A stretch of DNA of 48,822 nucleotides from Candidatus Nanopelagicaceae bacterium (lineage in GTDB: Bacteria; Actinomycetota; Actinomycetes; Nanopelagicales; Nanopelagicaceae). The position numbers and the translations under genes were made by a program. Below, piece after piece: positions 32,207-43,025 of the stretch. Each line of letters begins with the position of its first letter. The first letter of the stretch is position 1. The DNA lies in assembly GCA_018883365.1 (NCBI GenBank), contig VEQF01000008.1:1-48822 (forward strand). The letters run 5' to 3'. The notes below the pieces were generated by a model, which made no database searches, was not told the DNA's origin, and saw nothing but the letters and a program-made list of their open reading frames with translations.

Positions 32207-32325
32207 GGGAGATCGGGACTTCCCAAATACGGATCAGAAGATCCGATTTGTTGGTACCACGCTCCTGTTCTTAAAAAGTGAAACTTGCTGAGATGAGGTT
32301 ACTCCTGGGTATCAAAGGCCGTCAA
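32207..32325 (-). promoter_or_regulatory. Promoter and structured 5' leader of the aminotransferase gene
   Basis: On the minus strand TTGACG (32325-32320) and TAACCT (32301-32296) have an 18-base spacer. The leader of about 83 bases contains CGGATC/GATCCG around a TTCT loop (32245-32230) and a second weak stem, TGGGA/TCCCA, whose 3' side runs into the ATG. There is no Shine-Dalgarno. The folding could control translation. I recognise no known riboswitch class. The remaining bases to 32358 show nothing else. Confidence 0.5.
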
Positions 32326-32358
32326 GAGATAGCTTTTTATGCGTGTTTGCCGTGTGGG

Positions 32359-33180
32359 CTAACGCATAAATAGGTTACGAAGCCTGCGTGTTGTGAAGTA
32401 CAGACCGGTCACAATCATCACGCAAAAATATCCCAAATGTATAAAGGTTCCTGCATCCCAATACCCAAACCAAATATCTCTAACTAATTCAATTCCATGC
32501 CAGGAAGGAAATAGTTGAATCAAAAACTCTAACCAATCAGGGTAAACCGAGATTGGATAAAGCGAACCAGAGAATAAAAACATGGGAAGCAATACGATAT
32601 TTATCATTCCCATTTGTTGGTAAGTCTTAAAGTAAGAGGTAATCGCCATTCCAAATGAGGCAAATCCAAAAGCAATAAACACCGCAGCAGGAATTGCCAG
32701 AATTGCAGATATGCCAGGAACCAATCCAAGCGGTGCGGTAACTGCCATAAATGCAATGGCGTAGGAAAGACCTCGTAAAAGCGCCCAAGTAATTTCACCG
32801 AGTGCAACATCAAGTGGTCCAAGTGGTGTTGCCAGCATTCCTTGATACAACTTGCTTTCATTTAATTTAAAAAACACATTCCAAGTTGAGTCGTAAATGG
32901 CGCCATTCATGGCGCTGGTTGCTAGTAGCCCGGGAGCAATAAATACGGCGTAATCCACGGTGCCGCGGCCACTATCAACATTGCCGATCAACTCACTCAT
33001 GCCGTAACCAAATGCCAATAGATATAGCACCGGCTCAACAAAGCCAGTTGCGATTGGAACCCAGGTAGAGGATCTAAGCGCTATGAATCCACGTTCCAGA
33101 ATTGCGCGAGCGCGACCAGCGTAAAGTTGGTGGCCAAAACGATTCGCACGTGCATCTGCAATTTCAACCGCGGTCTTCAT
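32359..33180 (-). CDS. ABC-2 type transporter permease (second)
   Basis: From the ATG at 33180 this is a 273-residue permease with six helices and the ABC-2/NodJ-type pattern. VEPVLYLLAFGYGMSEL lies near the N-terminus and FLFSGSLYPISVYP in the fifth-helix region. A longer frame from 33234 overlaps the upstream gene by over 50 bases; the ATG at 33180 is 1 base after that gene's stop and has GGAAAGG upstream. It probably dimerises with the adjacent permease to form an exporter for a drug or lipid/glycan. Confidence 0.85.
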   Translation of the reverse strand: MKTAVEIADARANRFGHQLYAGRARAILERGFIALRSSTWVPIATGFVEPVLYLLAFGYGMSELIGNVDSGRGTVDYAVFIAPGLLATSAMNGAIYDSTWNVFFKLNESKLYQGMLATPLGPLDVALGEITWALLRGLSYAIAFMAVTAPLGLVPGISAILAIPAAVFIAFGFASFGMAITSYFKTYQQMGMINIVLLPMFLFSGSLYPISVYPDWLEFLIQLFPSWHGIELVRDIWFGYWDAGTFIHLGYFCVMIVTGLYFTTRRLRNLFMR

Positions 33181-33181
33181 T

Positions 33182-33994
33182 TTACTTAGCCAGCCTTTCC
33201 GCAAACTTCTGATTGGCCAATTTAAATCCGACAATCATCATGCCGATTAAGTATCCAAAATGAATTACCAGCATGGTTGAGGAAATCGAATAACCGTAGG
33301 AGAAGTAGCGTCCGAGTTCGGTGGCATGCCAAAGCGGTGAAATCCAGCCGATTGGTTGAATAAAAATCGGCATCGATGACAACGGAAAGAAGGTCCCAGA
33401 GAACAAAAACATGGGCATGATGATCATGCGGTTTAAAACCGTCATGAAGTAATCCTCATTTTTAACGCTGGCAGTAACCCCCATAATTACTGCGGCAAAA
33501 GCACCCGCAGCAAAGATGGTAATTGGAATTACATCCCAGGATTCGCTAATCGTTACAACGCCAAATGCAATCAACAAAGCCCAATAACAAACCACGGTGA
33601 AAACCACACGAGCAAGGGCGCCAATAAATACGCCAAGCACGATTTGTCCGGGATTTATCGGGGTTGAGTTAATGGCGTAGAAAAGTTTGCGCCACTTAAA
33701 ACCTTCCATTACCGGAAACATCGCTTCATCAAGGGCGCCAGTTAAAGCCGCGCTCGCTAATAAAGCTGGAGCGATAAAGGTTATGTACTCAACGCCGCCG
33801 GTTCCTGAGGTGCCCGAGTTTTCATTAACCAAAACACCAATACCAATTCCAATTGCCACCAGATAAAAAAGCGGATTGCCGATAGCGACAATGGCAATAA
33901 TGCCTTTCCACTTCATCATCTGGGCGATTCGAGCCTCAGCTACATAAGCAGCACCGCGGGCGCGAATCTTTGTGACATTAATACCTGAATTCAT
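33182..33994 (-). CDS. ABC-2 type transporter permease (first)
   Basis: This 270-residue permease has six helices. FLFSGTFFPLSSMP matches the equivalent motif in the following permease, and a GNPLFYLVAIGIGIG helix lies near the N-terminus. The two permeases appear related by duplication. It overlaps the ATPase gene by ATGA. The exporter family (DrrAB/NodIJ type) handles drugs, polyketides or polysaccharides; no substrate clue is present. Confidence 0.85.
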   Translation of the reverse strand: MNSGINVTKIRARGAAYVAEARIAQMMKWKGIIAIVAIGNPLFYLVAIGIGIGVLVNENSGTSGTGGVEYITFIAPALLASAALTGALDEAMFPVMEGFKWRKLFYAINSTPINPGQIVLGVFIGALARVVFTVVCYWALLIAFGVVTISESWDVIPITIFAAGAFAAVIMGVTASVKNEDYFMTVLNRMIIMPMFLFSGTFFPLSSMPIFIQPIGWISPLWHATELGRYFSYGYSISSTMLVIHFGYLIGMMIVGFKLANQKFAERLAK

Positions 33995-34917
33995 TCGATC
34001 AAAGATCTTCCGGTCAGGCGAAGGAAAACATCTTCCAAAGAGCTGCGTCGAACTAAAGAGGTTGTGGGATGAAGTTTCTTGGCCACGATTTCTTCTAGCA
34101 AAGCTTCGCCGTCTTCGACATACATCAATATGCGATCAGGAAGCTCTTCGATGCGGGAGCACATATCGCGCAAAACCGGTGCCACCTCTTTATTGCGCTC
34201 AGAACCGAAGCGAACTTCAAGCACCTCTTTAGTGGAGTACTTCTTAATAAGTTCAAGCGGCGATCCTTCCGCCATGATTTTGCCTTTATCCATAACAACA
34301 AGGCGATCACAAAGCTGTTCTGCTTCATCCATGAAGTGGGTGGTAATCACAAGTGTTACGCCGGTTTCTTTCAAACGGAAAAGGCGATCCCACAAAATAT
34401 GGCGTGCTTGCGGATCTAAACCAGTGGTTGGTTCATCCAGCATCAAAATATCGGGCTCGCTTACCAAAGCGCGTGCAATAGTTAGGCGACGTTTCATTCC
34501 GCCACTGAGCGCTTCAACCTTTGAATCACGTTTTTCTTGCAACTGCGCAAAATCCAATAACTCTTCAATTTTGTTGCGGATAAATTTCTTACTTAGACCA
34601 AAGTAACGTCCATAAATAAAAAGATTTTCGGTAACAGTTAACTCGCCATCCAAATTATCTTGCTGGGGGACAACACCTAAGTGGGCGCGAATCTGCGGGC
34701 CATGCTCTTCGGGATCGCGACCCAAAATTGAAATCGAACCTGATGTGCGTTGTGAGGTAGCTGCGATGATCCGCATAGTTGTGGATTTACCGGCACCATT
34801 TGGGCCGAGCAATCCAAAGGACTCACCCTTGGCGACATCGAAATCAATGGCATCTACAGCGGTGAAATCTCCATACTTTTTGGTCAATCCACGCGCGCTT
34901 ATGAGCGATTCAGGCAT
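33991..34917 (-). CDS. ABC-2 exporter ATPase (DrrA/NodI type)
   Basis: This 308-residue ATPase has Walker A GPNGAGKSTTMRI, Q-loop VVPQQDNLD, signature LSGGMKRRLTIARAL, Walker B ILMLDEPTTGLD and TTHFMDEAEQL. The C-terminal extension (about 240-308) is of the DrrA kind. First gene of a three-gene operon. TAGGAT ends 6 bases before the ATG; its AGGA could also serve as a weak ribosome site. Confidence 0.9.
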   Translation of the reverse strand: MPESLISARGLTKKYGDFTAVDAIDFDVAKGESFGLLGPNGAGKSTTMRIIAATSQRTSGSISILGRDPEEHGPQIRAHLGVVPQQDNLDGELTVTENLFIYGRYFGLSKKFIRNKIEELLDFAQLQEKRDSKVEALSGGMKRRLTIARALVSEPDILMLDEPTTGLDPQARHILWDRLFRLKETGVTLVITTHFMDEAEQLCDRLVVMDKGKIMAEGSPLELIKKYSTKEVLEVRFGSERNKEVAPVLRDMCSRIEELPDRILMYVEDGEALLEEIVAKKLHPTTSLVRRSSLEDVFLRLTGRSLIE

Positions 34918-34923
34918 TGTTTT

Positions 34924-34929
34924 ATCCTA
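34924..34929 (-). promoter_or_regulatory. -10 hexamer of the ABC-2 exporter operon
   Basis: TAGGAT on the minus strand ends 6 bases before the ATG at 34917. No clear -35 is seen. Confidence 0.4.
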
Positions 34930-34945
34930 TCGCGCCCTAGAGGTC

Positions 34946-36396
<1,451 letters not shown>

Positions 36397-36399
36397 TAA

Positions 36400-37557
36400 C
36401 TAGGCCGCCTTCGCGTACTTAGAAGCAAAAACTAATAGATATGCCAACGCCGCAATAAGTAACAAGGTCCAACGAAGTTCAATCGCATCGGCAATAAATC
36501 CGATCAACGGTGGTCCAATAACAAATCCAAAGTAAGAAACTCCGGAAACTTTGGCAACCGCTTCAGATGGTGCGATTACACCAGAGTATTTTGTTGAGGC
36601 TAGAGTTCCGGCAGCGCTAAACATCAGTGGAATAACTACTGATAATCCAATTCCTAGCAAGAACCAAGCGATCATGACCGCAGGAATTCCACCCACTAAT
36701 AAACCAACTGTTAAACCAGTTCCAGAAATCAATCCACCGGCGGCAATTACATGTGAAGCACCAAATCGATGAGCCAATGAATCTCCAGAAAAACGTCCAA
36801 TAATCATGGCGGTGCAGAAAACAATGTAGGGCAGGGTAGATACAAATGGAGTTGCACCAAATGCGTCACGGGCCAAAACCCCACCCCAATCACCAGCTGC
36901 GCCTTCACTCAATGCAGCAAATAAACCAAAGAGGCCAAAGATCCAAAAGATGAATGGATGTTTTACCCGATTACCAATTTCAAACTCATGCTTATCAACC
37001 GCTGCGGGAAGAAATAGCGGTCTAATCAAAACTAGAGCAATTAAGTACAAAATGGCGCAGGAAATACCTTGTTGCAGCGGTGATATATCCCATTGCGAAA
37101 ACAAACCACCAAGAACTCCGCCAAATAATGTGCCAACTGAAAACATGGCATGGAAATAACTCATTAATCTGCGCCCGGCTCTTTGTTCAACTACAACTGC
37201 ATGTGCGTTCATTGAGACATCTTGTGTAGCTAAAGCGAATCCAAACAGAAATAAGGAAAACCAAAACCACTGTAAATTGAAAAGCAAACCTAATAAAACA
37301 TAGGTCATTGCTATTGCGACCGTGCCCCACAAAATGACAGGTTGGCTGCCGAACTTTGCCGCGTTGCGGCCAGCCGGTTTTAGTGCGGCAAAAACTCCGA
37401 TAGATACAAACAAAAGAGAAAGACCTAGGGTGCCGTTGGAGATTTCGAGAATCTTTTTGAAATCTGGAATGCGAGCCACAAAGGTTCCAGCGGTAAATCC
37501 GTTTATGAGGAAGGCGATGGTTACCGCGAGCTTGGCTCGGCGTAGTTCAAGATCCAT
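36400..37557 (-). CDS. Major facilitator superfamily transporter
   Basis: This 385-residue protein has twelve predicted helices in two halves. ARIPDFKKILEISNGTLGLSL follows helix 1 and is typical of the YbjJ-like MFS group; the linker between helices 6 and 7 is short (LFLPAAVDKHEFEIGNRVK). No substrate residues are recognisable. The family contains sugar and drug carriers. It is divergent from the HtrA-like protease gene, with 75 bases between them. Confidence 0.85.
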   Translation of the reverse strand: MDLELRRAKLAVTIAFLINGFTAGTFVARIPDFKKILEISNGTLGLSLLFVSIGVFAALKPAGRNAAKFGSQPVILWGTVAIAMTYVLLGLLFNLQWFWFSLFLFGFALATQDVSMNAHAVVVEQRAGRRLMSYFHAMFSVGTLFGGVLGGLFSQWDISPLQQGISCAILYLIALVLIRPLFLPAAVDKHEFEIGNRVKHPFIFWIFGLFGLFAALSEGAAGDWGGVLARDAFGATPFVSTLPYIVFCTAMIIGRFSGDSLAHRFGASHVIAAGGLISGTGLTVGLLVGGIPAVMIAWFLLGIGLSVVIPLMFSAAGTLASTKYSGVIAPSEAVAKVSGVSYFGFVIGPPLIGFIADAIELRWTLLLIAALAYLLVFASKYAKAA

Positions 37558-37632
37558 AATTTGCGCAGTCTACTCAGCATAGGTTGAATTGCCATTAAGG
37601 TTTTTTTCAGAAAAAAATGATGAGGTGCGGAC

Positions 37633-38745
37633 ATGCAAACAGTCTCTACATTCAGCAAAGTGATGATTGGTTTTGTTTTGGGCGCCGTTGTGGCCGGCGG
37701 TGTGGCTGTCGCAGTTACACCTGATGTGCCCCCCACAAAAGTGTGTGTAGACAACCGTACTAAAGCGCTTTTTGCCGCCACTGACGGCAGCTGCAGCAAA
37801 ACCCGAACTTTAATGACCGTGGTTGGTAACGCTGTTGATGTACAAACCATCGCTTCAAAGGTTTCACCTTCAGTCGTTTCAATCGCTGTTTCCTCTGTAT
37901 CAGGAAGTGGAACAGGATCCGGTGTTATTTATCGCTCTAATTCAAACTCATCCTTCATTATTACCAACGAACATGTAATTGAAACAGCGGTGCAGTCTGG
38001 AACAGTTCGAGTTGAATTAAATAATGGAGATATCGAACGAGCATCAATTGTCGGCCGTGATAGCACCTATGACATCGCGGTATTAAAAATTGATCGCGGT
38101 AATCTAAAAGCAATTGAAGTTGGAAACTCCAGCAAGTTGATTATCGGCGAACCGGTAGTTGCATTTGGCTCACCACTAGGTTTGTCTGGAACAGTCACAA
38201 GTGGAATTGTCTCTGCACTTAATCGCCCAGTTACCGCTGGCAGCGCTGGAGCAGAATCATTTATTGATGCAATTCAAACTGACGCGGCAATTAATCCAGG
38301 TAACTCCGGTGGTCCATTAGTTGATGCGACTGGAGCTTTGGTTGGAATCAACTCCGCAATTGCAACACTTGGAAATGGTTCAGCTTCAGGTTCAATCGGA
38401 CTTGGATTCTCAATTCCAATTAATCAGGCAAAGCGTGTGGTTGATGAAATCATCGCTACCGGTAAATCATCGAGACCATTCCTTGGAATTAACTTTGATA
38501 CCTCTTACACCGGAACCGGTGCGAGAATTCTTCGTCTAGTTGAAGGCGAAGCAGCCGCAAAAGCTGGAATCCCCGCCGGTGCGGTGATCAAAGAGATTGA
38601 TGGCAAGAAAATCAATGATTTGATATCAGCGATTGTGAGAATTCGTTCCTACGCACCGGGCGACACTGTGAAAATTACAGTGGATATGCCCTCTGGAGGC
38701 TCACGAACCTTCTCAGTAATTCTTGGTAAGGCTGATTCGCTCTAA
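37633..38745 (+). CDS. HtrA/DegP-like membrane-anchored serine protease with PDZ domain
   Basis: This 370-residue protein has an N-terminal membrane segment (VMIGFVLGAVVAGGVAVAV), a trypsin-like domain with catalytic His114 (TNEHVI), Asp147 (YDIAVLK) and Ser225 (GNSGGP), and one PDZ domain at about 280-365 (FLGINFD through the carboxylate-binding region). It acts outside the membrane in protein quality control. Three cysteines before the protease domain may form a disulfide or anchor. The ATG follows GATGAGG. Its terminator lies in the end of cydC. Confidence 0.92.
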   Translation: MQTVSTFSKVMIGFVLGAVVAGGVAVAVTPDVPPTKVCVDNRTKALFAATDGSCSKTRTLMTVVGNAVDVQTIASKVSPSVVSIAVSSVSGSGTGSGVIYRSNSNSSFIITNEHVIETAVQSGTVRVELNNGDIERASIVGRDSTYDIAVLKIDRGNLKAIEVGNSSKLIIGEPVVAFGSPLGLSGTVTSGIVSALNRPVTAGSAGAESFIDAIQTDAAINPGNSGGPLVDATGALVGINSAIATLGNGSASGSIGLGFSIPINQAKRVVDEIIATGKSSRPFLGINFDTSYTGTGARILRLVEGEAAAKAGIPAGAVIKEIDGKKINDLISAIVRIRSYAPGDTVKITVDMPSGGSRTFSVILGKADSL

Positions 38746-38754
38746 ATTCAAATC

Positions 38755-40347
38755 CTAAATCGCTGGGGTAATGAGAAGTTGATTCTCAACCCCAGCGATT
38801 TTTTCATGGCTAATAATAATTACTGTGGCACCGGAAGTATGTTGCTGCAAACGTTGAAAGATCCGCACAGCTAACTCGTTATCTAGATGCTCAAAAGGTT
38901 CATCCAAAATATAGAGCGGAGTCTTACGCAGAAACACCCGTGCCAATCTCATGCGCTGTAATTCGCCGCCTGAAAAATTCTTGCCGAAAGCTCCAATATG
39001 GGTATCAATCTTTTCCGGTAAGCTTTCAATTAATTCATCCAACTCAACAGCTTTTAACGCGGCAAAAATCTCCTCCTCACTTGCCTCTGGGTTTGCCATT
39101 TTCAAATTTTCAAGAATTGAACTAGCAAATAAGTGATCATCTTGGAGCGAGACCGTCATCGCGGTTCGCAAATCTTCCTCTTTTATATCGCTAACCTCGA
39201 CGCCATTTAAGCGAATCGAACCTTCATAATTAATTAAACCCGCAATTGCTAAAGCTAGGGAGGATTTGCCAATTCCCGACTCGCCCTGCAGAACCATCAC
39301 CTCTCCGGCTTTCAAAGTGAAATTAACTGGGATGTGAGTTAGATTTTTAGTTTGCCAAACCCCACGGGCAGAGACTGCTTTAATCATTACAGTGCCCGGC
39401 TCTAGAGTTGCGGGAGATTTAACTTCCCGCGCGGAATTCAAAACCTCATCAATATTCTTCTGCGCAGCATCGATTTTTCCAAAGTTTGCCAAAGGTGCAA
39501 CTAGTGCAGCTAAGCCATCAAATATCGCCAATGGCAACAATGTGACTACCGCAAGATTAATCCCCGCCAAATCTCCGGCAACAATTTTTGGTACCGCCAA
39601 GATAAATGAAACGAGAATTGACCCATACATACCAGCCAAGAGAATTGAATTGCTTCCTCCGGCATTTGAAATTAGCTGCTTTTCACCCCATATTATGCGT
39701 TTTTCTGCAACCTCTAGGCTTGCCCTTAAGGCTGGCTGATAATTGTAAATACGCGCCTCTAGATGGCCCCGGCTGGTATCAGCTATTAAATCGGCCAAAC
39801 CCGCTTCATTCTCAAAAATGGTAGCGCTATGTTTTTTTGAAAAACCAGCACTAATAAAAATTACCAACGCCGCAGTTATTAGATAAATAGCAAGCACAAC
39901 CAGTGAGATATTAGGTGTCAGCCAATAGATAACACCAATGCCAGCCCAGGCCGCGATGCCAGCGCTGATACCTGGGATTAAGATACGGATCCAGCGATCC
40001 TGCACCACCTCAATATCAGCGGTTAACTGCTGCAACAACTTTCCTTGCCGCATCGCTTGAGAACTCATCGGTTCACGTTTTAACAATGCTTTGTAAATTG
40101 ATAATTGCAAAGCCGTGGCCGCTCTTAAAATGGCATCATGACCGTAAATGCGTTCGGCATAGCGAAAAACGCCGCGTCCCAATCCAAAAAAGCGCACCGA
40201 TACCACAGCAACCTGCAAAGTTAGAATCGGTGGTTGAGTGGAGGCCATCGAGATAAGCCAGGAACTAGCAGCAAGCAATCCCACCGCCATAGAAAGTGAG
40301 ATGCCGCCTAACAAAGCTGCGAAGATAAATCTTGGAATTAGTTTCAT
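38755..40347 (-). CDS. cydC: Thiol reductant ABC exporter subunit CydC
   Basis: This 530-residue fused exporter half has six helices in residues 1-310. The ATPase domain has Walker A GESGIGKSSLA, signature FSGGELQRMRLARVF and Walker B LYILDEPFEHLD. With CydD it exports cysteine or glutathione-like thiols needed for assembly of cytochrome bd. It overlaps cydD by ATGA. The last 40 bases double as a terminator for the convergent protease gene. Confidence 0.88.
   Translation of the reverse strand: MKLIPRFIFAALLGGISLSMAVGLLAASSWLISMASTQPPILTLQVAVVSVRFFGLGRGVFRYAERIYGHDAILRAATALQLSIYKALLKREPMSSQAMRQGKLLQQLTADIEVVQDRWIRILIPGISAGIAAWAGIGVIYWLTPNISLVVLAIYLITAALVIFISAGFSKKHSATIFENEAGLADLIADTSRGHLEARIYNYQPALRASLEVAEKRIIWGEKQLISNAGGSNSILLAGMYGSILVSFILAVPKIVAGDLAGINLAVVTLLPLAIFDGLAALVAPLANFGKIDAAQKNIDEVLNSAREVKSPATLEPGTVMIKAVSARGVWQTKNLTHIPVNFTLKAGEVMVLQGESGIGKSSLALAIAGLINYEGSIRLNGVEVSDIKEEDLRTAMTVSLQDDHLFASSILENLKMANPEASEEEIFAALKAVELDELIESLPEKIDTHIGAFGKNFSGGELQRMRLARVFLRKTPLYILDEPFEHLDNELAVRIFQRLQQHTSGATVIIISHEKIAGVENQLLITPAI
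38758..38804 (+). terminator. Terminator of the HtrA-like gene embedded in the cydC coding sequence
   Basis: AATCGCTGGGGT (38758-38769) pairs perfectly with ACCCCAGCGATT (38789-38800). A smaller stem, TGAGAA/TTCTCA, lies in the loop, and a T-run follows at 38799-38804. All but the outermost bases encode the C-terminal residues of CydC. Confidence 0.8.
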
Positions 40348-41963
40348 GAACTGACCCGCTCTAAAGCGAAAACAACATCAGCTGCAGCGATAAATTCAGC
40401 GCGGTGGGATATTGCGATAACAATCTTGCCCGCTGCGGTTTGCGATTTAACAATTTCTATAATTAGGGCTTCAGATTCAGGATCCAATGCCGCACTTGGT
40501 TCATCCATAATCAAGACTTGGTGAGGGTGCAGCAACGCACGGGCAATTGCCAGGCGACGTTTTTGTCCAACTGATAAGGCAGCAGGCTTATCTAAATTGA
40601 TTCCAGAAAGCCCTACCCGCTGCAAAACCCTTGAAATCTCTTGATTTGAGGCCTCCGGAGAGCTCAAATTAAAAAACTCTTGGATGGTGCCAGAAGGGAA
40701 ATGCGGGTCCTGGGGCACCCAGGAAATCTTTGTTAACCAATCATTGATATCAACATCATTTAGTACGTGATGGCCAAATTCATCGGTAATTCTTACGCTG
40801 CCTGAGTTGGGTTTATTCAACCCCATGAGGATATTTATGAGTGATGTTTTGCCCACTCCAGATGGACCAACAATCAAATTTAACGCACATCTTTTAAATT
40901 CACCCGCCGGCAATGTTAAAGCTTCACGATCGGGATAAGAGATAGAAATAGGAGTCCAAGAAATTTTCTCAATAACTCCAACTTTTTGGGTTCCAGCATG
41001 CCTTGGGGTTTCAAAATCAATAACTTTAAAGAGATCTTTAGCAGATTGCATGCCATCTGCAGAGGCGTGGAATTGCGCCGATAGATTTCGAATCGGCCAA
41101 TATACCTCTGGCGCGAGAATCAAAATTACTAACCCACGCCATAACTCAAACTCACCATCAACTAAACGCAGGCCGATAGCAACCGCAATTAAAGCAACAG
41201 ACAACGTAGCGACTATCTCTAACGCCAGAGAGGTCAAAAACGAAATTTTAAGTACTCGCATCGTTTCAATTCGGTAGCGATCTCCTACCTCCGAAATCTT
41301 TTCTCCTTGGGCTTTATCTCGACCGAAGAGCTTCAAAGTGGTTAAACCAGAAAGAAGGTCAAGAACATAGCCAGACAGAATTCCCAGAGTGCGCCATCTT
41401 TTGCGCATGGCCTCAGAGGTGTACTTCCCAATTAGAACTCCAAACAGTGGAATCAATGGAACAGTGAATAAAACAATTAGGCCGCTAGTTAAATCCAAAT
41501 ATGCAATGGTGAGCCCAACGACTAGTGGCACAGATAGCGCAATAAAAATCTGGGGTACAAAACGGGTGAAATACGGCTCTAAATTCGCAATCGCACGGGT
41601 AGAAATCAGTGAGATATGGGCCGGGCCAAATCGCACATTTAGCTCTGCGCCATGAGACAAGATCTTGTTGAACAAGGCTTGGCGTAGCTCAACCCGAATG
41701 CGATGTGAGATTTGGCTGGTAAATCTTTCGCCAATGTAAGTGAATAAAACTCGTGCAGCAAAGACCGCAATTAATAAATACAGAGTTTCCTTTAGATCAG
41801 GTAACTGGAGATCCCGCTGGAAGGCCGCCGTAATTAGCTCAGCAAGTAAAAAAGCTTGGGCGATGGTCGCAAAGGTAATAAAAATTGCAGATATAACTGC
41901 GACAAAAATAAGACCGCGGCTACTTCGAGAAATTCGAAATAGCCGCGGATCTAGGAACTTCAC
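40344..41963 (-). CDS. cydD: Thiol reductant ABC exporter subunit CydD
   Basis: This 539-residue exporter half has helices in residues 1-310. Its ATPase domain has Walker A GPSGVGKTSL, signature LSVGQKRRLAIAR (LSVGQ rather than LSGGQ) and Walker B VLIMDEPSAALD. The partner is CydC. It overlaps cydB by 4 bases. The order cydA-cydB-cydD-cydC is the common actinobacterial arrangement. Confidence 0.9.
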   Translation of the reverse strand: MKFLDPRLFRISRSSRGLIFVAVISAIFITFATIAQAFLLAELITAAFQRDLQLPDLKETLYLLIAVFAARVLFTYIGERFTSQISHRIRVELRQALFNKILSHGAELNVRFGPAHISLISTRAIANLEPYFTRFVPQIFIALSVPLVVGLTIAYLDLTSGLIVLFTVPLIPLFGVLIGKYTSEAMRKRWRTLGILSGYVLDLLSGLTTLKLFGRDKAQGEKISEVGDRYRIETMRVLKISFLTSLALEIVATLSVALIAVAIGLRLVDGEFELWRGLVILILAPEVYWPIRNLSAQFHASADGMQSAKDLFKVIDFETPRHAGTQKVGVIEKISWTPISISYPDREALTLPAGEFKRCALNLIVGPSGVGKTSLINILMGLNKPNSGSVRITDEFGHHVLNDVDINDWLTKISWVPQDPHFPSGTIQEFFNLSSPEASNQEISRVLQRVGLSGINLDKPAALSVGQKRRLAIARALLHPHQVLIMDEPSAALDPESEALIIEIVKSQTAAGKIVIAISHRAEFIAAADVVFALERVSS

Positions 41964-43006
41964 TTGGGTAGTTTACTAAAGTCCAATACTCCTTCTTCCG
42001 GAGTTGGAATTTGAGCGGCGCTAATGCGCTTTCTAAATACCCAATAGGTCCAACCTTGATAGAGCAGCACAATCGGAGTGAGTACTACAGCTACATAGGT
42101 CATTACCTTCAAGGTGTATGGTGTTGAAGAGGCGTTATTAATGGTTAACGAAGCGCTCTCAAGTAAAGAGCTAGGCATCACATTTGGATACAACGCTGTA
42201 AATAGTGTAATTACCGCAAAAGCCAGAGCGATTGATGAATACAAAAATGCGTAACCCTCGCGACCGCGCAGATTTGAACCCAGTGCCGCTAGCCATGCCA
42301 CTGCAACAATCGCGGCTAAGCCATAAACCTCAAGTTTGTCGTTGTATGCAGTAACTGTAATTGCTAGGAAGGCAACTGTTACGACCGCAGCAAACAGACC
42401 AACTTTGGTGGCGATAGTTCGGGCTCGCTCCCGAATCGCACCTTCAGTCTTAAGTGCTAAGAAAATCGCACCATGTGTCATGAAAACAGAGAGTGTTACC
42501 AAGCCACCCAATAATCCATATGGATTAAGCAGATTAAAGAAGCCGCCGGTGTACTCAATTACATTGTTCTGAACCTCTAGCGGAACACCACGCACGATGT
42601 TGGCAAAGGCCACACCCCAGAGCAGCGCAGGTACAAAGCTAGAAATCATGATCGCGTTATCCCAGCGGGCACGCCATTTTGCATCGCCATACTTGCTGCG
42701 ATACTCCATCGCGACACCACGCACAATTAGCGCCATCAAGATTAAAAAGAGGGGGAGATAAAAGCCGCTGAACAAAGTGGCATACCACTCTGGGAATGCG
42801 GCAAAGGTTGCTCCTCCCGCTACAAGCAACCAAACCTCATTGCCATCCCACAACGGTCCCAGCGTTGTGAGCACAGCTCTTCTTTCTGCTTGTGTCTTAG
42901 CAACGGTCTTTAATAAAACACCGACGCCGAAATCAAAGCCCTCTAGAACAAAGTAGCCAATCCAAAGGACTGCAATGATGATGAACCAAAATGTTGTTAG
43001 TTCCAT
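41960..43006 (-). CDS. cydB: Cytochrome bd ubiquinol/menaquinol oxidase subunit II
   Basis: This 348-residue protein has about eight helices and family-typical regions: ITIIAVLWIGYFVLEGFDFG-like start (residues 8-27), GPLWDGNEVWLLVAGGATFAAFPEWYA and WRARWDNAIM. It supports the haem-bearing CydA in reducing oxygen with quinol at high affinity. The ATG follows AAAGGAGAT. It overlaps cydD by ATGA. Confidence 0.93.
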   Translation of the reverse strand: MELTTFWFIIIAVLWIGYFVLEGFDFGVGVLLKTVAKTQAERRAVLTTLGPLWDGNEVWLLVAGGATFAAFPEWYATLFSGFYLPLFLILMALIVRGVAMEYRSKYGDAKWRARWDNAIMISSFVPALLWGVAFANIVRGVPLEVQNNVIEYTGGFFNLLNPYGLLGGLVTLSVFMTHGAIFLALKTEGAIRERARTIATKVGLFAAVVTVAFLAITVTAYNDKLEVYGLAAIVAVAWLAALGSNLRGREGYAFLYSSIALAFAVITLFTALYPNVMPSSLLESASLTINNASSTPYTLKVMTYVAVVLTPIVLLYQGWTYWVFRKRISAAQIPTPEEGVLDFSKLPK

Positions 43007-43025
43007 GATTATCTCCTTTCAGTCC

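Noticed and set aside
32207-32325. Known riboswitch (guanidine, glycine or cobalamin class) in the aminotransferase leader
   Set aside because: None of the conserved loop sequences of those classes was found; only generic stems are seen.
37590-37620. T-run/A-run inverted repeat before the HtrA-like gene as a terminator
   Set aside because: The stem is only A:T pairs and there is no upstream transcript in that direction to end.
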